Below, one piece after another: positions 61,001 through 64,000 of a stretch of DNA of 64,000 nt; position 1 is the first letter of the stretch; every line of letters begins with the position of its first letter. Position numbers and translations under genes: made by a program. The stretch comes from Sphingobacterium griseoflavum (lineage in GTDB: Bacteria; Bacteroidota; Bacteroidia; Sphingobacteriales; Sphingobacteriaceae), in the NCBI RefSeq assembly GCF_014653155.1, contig NZ_BNAF01000001.1:186001-250000 (forward strand), written 5' to 3'. The notes beneath the pieces were generated by a model. It worked only from the letters and a program-made list of their open reading frames with translations, ran no database searches and was not told the DNA's origin.

Positions 61001-62311
61001 TTATGCGACATCGTGGCGTTTTGCAGATATTGATCCGTAAATACTGGGCGGTGCTCCAAAATGCTTGTGAAAATCTCGTGAAAAATTCGACTGTCCACTA
61101 TAGCCGACCATATGGGCTACTTGCGTGATATTGTATTGCTGTTGCGCTAGCAGCTCGGCCGCCTTATTCAGTTTAATGATGTGGATCAATTCATTGGGTG
61201 TTATAGCGGAACACTTCTTTAGTTTGCGATATAGTGTGGGACGGCTCATGTTCATGCGTTTGGCAAGTTCATCCACCGTAAGGTCGACTTCTGGTATATG
61301 ACGGTATATAACAAGCTCCAGACGCTTCATAAAATCGTGCTTTCCCATTTGCTTAGGCGAGGTCGCCAACTTTGCTTGTAGTCTATTGGAAATATAGTTT
61401 TGTAGCAAACGCCTGTTCTCGAGAATATTCTCAACCTGCGCGATCAGCATGATCGAAGAAGCAGTGTTTTCCATGTAAGCGTCCGCTCCGCTGTGCAGGC
61501 TCTGTATTTTATTCGCCATTTCGTGCTGCCCCCCTAAAAGTATTACCGGAATATGCGTAAAAAATGCGTTTGCCTTGATGTGTTTGCAAAGCGCTATGCC
61601 ATCCATGACAGGCATTGCCATGGCAGAAATAAGGAGTGCTATGTCATGTTTTGCCAATAAAGCCAGCGCCTCATTACCATGTTGGGCATACAACAGGCTA
61701 TAGCTCGTTTTTAAAGCTCCACGTAAGTGGTTTAGCATCTCGGTTTCATGGCCTACGAGCAGCAGTATGGGCTTATCATTTGTTTCCGTAGTACCTACCG
61801 GTTTCACGCGGGAGGTATCGGAATGGTCTACGGCGTCGTAGGAAACGCTTGCTACAGGCACAAGCGGAATAGCGACGTTTATACAAAGGTGTTGGTTATC
61901 CGTAGTTCCGTTTACTTGATATCCCTTAAAGCGTCGGGGCAAAGGACTGTCGTAGACTGCTGGATGCGTCCTGCTTTCTCCATCCCTATCTAGGTTATCA
62001 ACAATATTGGCGAGAAATGTAGGCCATGTCGTGTCGGTATCTGCATGCAATGTGATATGAAAGTTGCAATCATCACTGCGGAATGGCTGTAGTTCGACGC
62101 TTACCTGCGTTAGGGCGTGCCGTAATGCTTCCCGTATAAGCCTGGCGAAAAGTTGCTGAAATGTTTCGCTATCTGCCCAGGTTGTAAGACTGATTTTTGG
62201 TAAGGTAAGTCGGTAGTCGATTTGTCTGGATTGCGCAAGGCTACCCAATTCGTAAAATGTTTCGGACAACAATATGTTGATATCCGTCTTCACGTGAAAT
62301 GAATTCATCAT
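61001..62311 (-). CDS. HTCS-derived AraC regulator with dead receiver and kinase remnants
   Basis: A 436-residue cytosolic protein resembling the output half of a hybrid two-component PUL regulator. Residues 10-155 recall a histidine-kinase ATPase domain, but the N-box reads LIREALRHA (Glu at the Asn place) and no G-box is seen. Residues 181-300 are receiver-like with PVMDG kept but Ala230 at the phosphoacceptor, Gly187-His188 at the acidic pair, Gly instead of Thr, and no Lys. Residues 330-430 form an intact AraC HTH (GYSGQSNFSRDF). No periplasmic sensor exists. It is divergent from the susC gene. Confidence 0.8.
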   Translation of the reverse strand: MMNSFHVKTDINILLSETFYELGSLAQSRQIDYRLTLPKISLTTWADSETFQQLFARLIREALRHALTQVSVELQPFRSDDCNFHITLHADTDTTWPTFLANIVDNLDRDGESRTHPAVYDSPLPRRFKGYQVNGTTDNQHLCINVAIPLVPVASVSYDAVDHSDTSRVKPVGTTETNDKPILLLVGHETEMLNHLRGALKTSYSLLYAQHGNEALALLAKHDIALLISAMAMPVMDGIALCKHIKANAFFTHIPVILLGGQHEMANKIQSLHSGADAYMENTASSIMLIAQVENILENRRLLQNYISNRLQAKLATSPKQMGKHDFMKRLELVIYRHIPEVDLTVDELAKRMNMSRPTLYRKLKKCSAITPNELIHIIKLNKAAELLAQQQYNITQVAHMVGYSGQSNFSRDFHKHFGAPPSIYGSISAKRHDVA

Positions 62312-62870
62312 ATTTTGTTTACAGTGTTTAGTTTATCGTTAGCTGATTTATCGTCGTACAGCTATCATACATTTTGTTTGTAGAAGCTGCAGTTTATGAT
62401 CGGTATGGCAATATTTTGACTATCAATTTTGTGTGCTGCTTATCGCACATTTCAAAACTTGTTGTATCGTGTACAATAACGTAGCGATTACTGTGCCAAA
62501 CGTAACTAGATGCACAACACGTAAAACCCTACCGAATTTGTTTTCCAATCGCAGGTTTTCTGAAAGGTATAGGAATAGATGGCTAAACTTTGTTGCTGCA
62601 TTAAAAATACCTGATGTATCATTTTTGATACGCTGTGATATAAAATTGATACGCTGTGATTGATTTTGATGACAAGATCTTCGCAACTTTAGATACCTCA
62701 TAGCAACCAGGTATAAACAATGTATTATCAACTAACAAAAGCGCTAAAACGTGTATGGCCGGTTTTTATCATCGACGCGGCAAACAAGCCTTCTTCAGGG
62801 ATTGGCCTTCATGGGCATCAGCGCTGTATGAGGCATGATCGACTTAAGCAAATCATCAATTTTACACTAT
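62312..62870. other. Divergent control region between regulator and susC
   Basis: About 560 bp. It contains the tandem 15-bp repeat (62625-62660), a candidate -7 element (CAACTTTAG, 62684-62692) about 25 nt after it, and a long leader before susC. A 53-codon reading frame (62720-62881) overlaps the susC start but has no family resemblance, and a minus-strand frame of about 100 codons looks like chance. Confidence 0.45.
62625..62660 (+). repeat. Tandem 15-bp operator-like direct repeat
   Basis: TTGATACGCTGTGAT occurs at 62625-62639 and again at 62646-62660, a 21-bp period equal to two helix turns. A partial third copy (TTGATGAC) begins at 62666. A palindrome-like TGATGTATCA lies just upstream at 62612-62621. 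The spacing fits a dimeric AraC-type activator site next to the susC promoter. Confidence 0.65.
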
Positions 62871-64000
62871 ATGAAACATAAATTACTTGTACAAAGCGTC
62901 ATGACGCTAGCCCTGCTGCTGGTATCTTCGTTTATCTTTGCACAACAAAGAACGATAACGGGAACCGTGTTGGACGAGACAGGGAGCCCACTCGCGGGGG
63001 CTACCGTAAAAGTTAAGGGAACGACCATTGCGACAACCACCGATGAAAATGGGGTATATAGTCTTGAGGTTCCTGCTACTGCGCAAAACCTAGAAGCAAC
63101 CTTTATTGGCTATTCTCTAAAGGAGACGGCTATTACGGGTACGCGCGTCGATATCCAATTACAGCCCAACGCCGAGCAAGACTTGGATGAAGTCGTTGTT
63201 GTAGGATATGGGACAGCGCGAAAAAAAGATTTGACGGGTGCCATGGTTACCATTGCAGAAAAAAATTTTAACAAAGGAATTATGACCAGTCCCGATCAGC
63301 TAATACAGGGAAAGACACCAGGGGTTATGGTAATCAACAATACGGGACAGCCTGGTGGGTCAGTTACGGTAAGTATCCGCGGAAATTCTTCAATTCGGTC
63401 GAGCAACAACCCTTTATTTGTGTTGGATGGCGTGCCCATGTCGGGCAACTCTCCACTGCCTGAGGGACGTGGCGGGTTTGCTTCGGATCGTGGTAATCCA
63501 CTAACCTACTTGAATCCGCTTGACATAACCAGCATGGACATCCTCAAAGATGCTTCCGCAACGGCAATATACGGTTCGCGCGGTGCCAATGGGGTTGTAC
63601 TCATCACGACAAAAAAAGGTACGATTGGGGAGCCAAAGATATCGATCGGCGCCTCAGCAGGTATATCGGGTATGCGAGAATATCCAAAAGTTCTTAGTGC
63701 CGACCGCTTCAGAGAAGCACTAAACTACTATACGCCGACAGAAGTAGAAAATGCCGACTTCGGCGGCAATGAAGATGCGTTTCGGGCCATCACCCGTCAA
63801 GCGGTAACGCAAAATTACTATAGCGATGTTACTGGAGGGACCGAAAACGCAAAATATCGGTTATCAGGAGGTTATCTTAATCAAAATGGAATAATTTTAG
63901 ATTCATATTTGAAGAAGTATACCGGTAATCTGACAGGTAATTTCCGGTTTTTAGAAAATAAAAGATTGGGATTGGATCTGTCTTTATTCCTAACGCAGCT
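62871..64000 (+). CDS. SusC/RagA-type TonB-linked outer membrane receptor (partial)
   Basis: The gene runs off the window end; 376 codons are present. The signal peptide ends near IFAQQ, followed by a carboxypeptidase-regulatory-like domain (about residues 27-100, ITGTVLDETGSPLAGATV), the SusC signature DEVVVVGYGT (about 106-115) and a TonB plug domain (PGVMVINNTG, LFVLDGVPM, DASATAIYGSRGANGV). SusC proteins import glycans with a SusD partner, presumably encoded beyond the end. An in-frame ATG at 62835 is an alternative start. The upstream tandem repeat suggests regulation by the divergent AraC protein. Confidence 0.93.
   Translation, partial: MKHKLLVQSVMTLALLLVSSFIFAQQRTITGTVLDETGSPLAGATVKVKGTTIATTTDENGVYSLEVPATAQNLEATFIGYSLKETAITGTRVDIQLQPNAEQDLDEVVVVGYGTARKKDLTGAMVTIAEKNFNKGIMTSPDQLIQGKTPGVMVINNTGQPGGSVTVSIRGNSSIRSSNNPLFVLDGVPMSGNSPLPEGRGGFASDRGNPLTYLNPLDITSMDILKDASATAIYGSRGANGVVLITTKKGTIGEPKISIGASAGISGMREYPKVLSADRFREALNYYTPTEVENADFGGNEDAFRAITRQAVTQNYYSDVTGGTENAKYRLSGGYLNQNGIILDSYLKKYTGNLTGNFRFLENKRLGLDLSLFLTQ

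Noticed and set aside
60928..61128. 66-codon plus-strand frame after the GH105 terminator
   Set aside because: Most of it is antisense to the regulator's C-terminus and has no family resemblance.
59447..62623. TGTATCATT found upstream of both GH105 and susC
   Set aside because: A shared 9-mer between two regions of this size is expected by chance.
62423..62731. About 100-codon minus-strand frame in the susC control region
   Set aside because: No recognisable motif, overlaps the operator-like repeat, and an overlapping plus-strand frame is equally long.
1..64000. CRISPR array, transposase, integrase, tRNA or rRNA genes
   Set aside because: No regularly spaced repeats, no transposase or integrase motifs, and no tRNA-like T-arm/acceptor pattern or rRNA sequence was recognised by eye; a tRNAscan-SE and Infernal run would settle it.

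Overview
The window looks like chromosomal DNA of a Bacteroidota member, most likely a Sphingobacteriaceae relative (Sphingobacterium/Pedobacter type). The grounds are PorT beside UbiE, the block CBS-nadK-DUF6089-uppS-bamA-ompH-ompH, DUF4290 beside murA, a SusC-type receptor, an HTCS-derived AraC regulator, promoters of the TAnnTTTG class and scarcity of Shine-Dalgarno sequences. No rRNA, tRNA, CRISPR array, insertion sequence or prophage was recognised.

Layout. At 0-5 kb: a 2H phosphoesterase, a MocR regulator divergent from bioB, a lone receiver protein, a DUF3050 protein and a small GNAT-like protein. At 5.2-12.9 kb: a leftward envelope-biogenesis block (CBS, NAD kinase, DUF6089, UppS, BamA, two OmpH/Skp chaperones). 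At 13-15 kb: an acyltransferase pair resembling the glycine/ornithine-lipid enzymes GlsA/GlsB. At 15-18.3 kb: ElaA, YqeY, an SDR enzyme, PorT and UbiE/MenG, all leftward. At 18.7-25 kb: dnaB, a UvrD-type helicase, DUF4290 and murA. At 25-32.6 kb: a 2-hydroxyacid dehydrogenase, Amt, LepA, FolD, a coiled-coil lipoprotein, a GreA-like protein and two BON-domain proteins. At 32.6-40.9 kb: an MBL hydrolase, a methyltransferase and a complete tetR-tolC-mexA-acrB efflux operon.

At 41-48.4 kb: cytochrome c/SCO/lipoprotein/DUF4442, an MFS transporter, an unlisted 56-residue Cys-rich protein, Udk, a LysM-DPBB protein, DUF4905 and NfeD. At 48.6-55.9 kb: a FadL-type porin, a Gly/Trp- and Ser/Arg-rich lipoprotein, ProS, an NAD-binding protein, a transsulfuration enzyme and an orphan. 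At 56-64 kb: an accessory carbohydrate region with a modular GH127 beta-L-arabinofuranosidase, a GH105 unsaturated glycuronyl hydrolase, an AraC regulator that has lost every phosphorelay residue, and a SusC gene cut by the window end.

Most of the window is ordinary core genome. The main points for a second look are the phosphorelay-dead regulator facing a 15-bp tandem operator-like repeat before susC; three genes whose TATATTTG promoter box sits exactly 4 nt from the start codon, suggesting leaderless mRNAs; a perfect terminator-like hairpin inside the gene after proS; the GlsAB-like lipid pair; the Cys-rich microprotein; and an orphan plus-strand terminator at 41.09 kb that may end a small RNA. 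No clearly undescribed multi-gene system such as a defence island was found.
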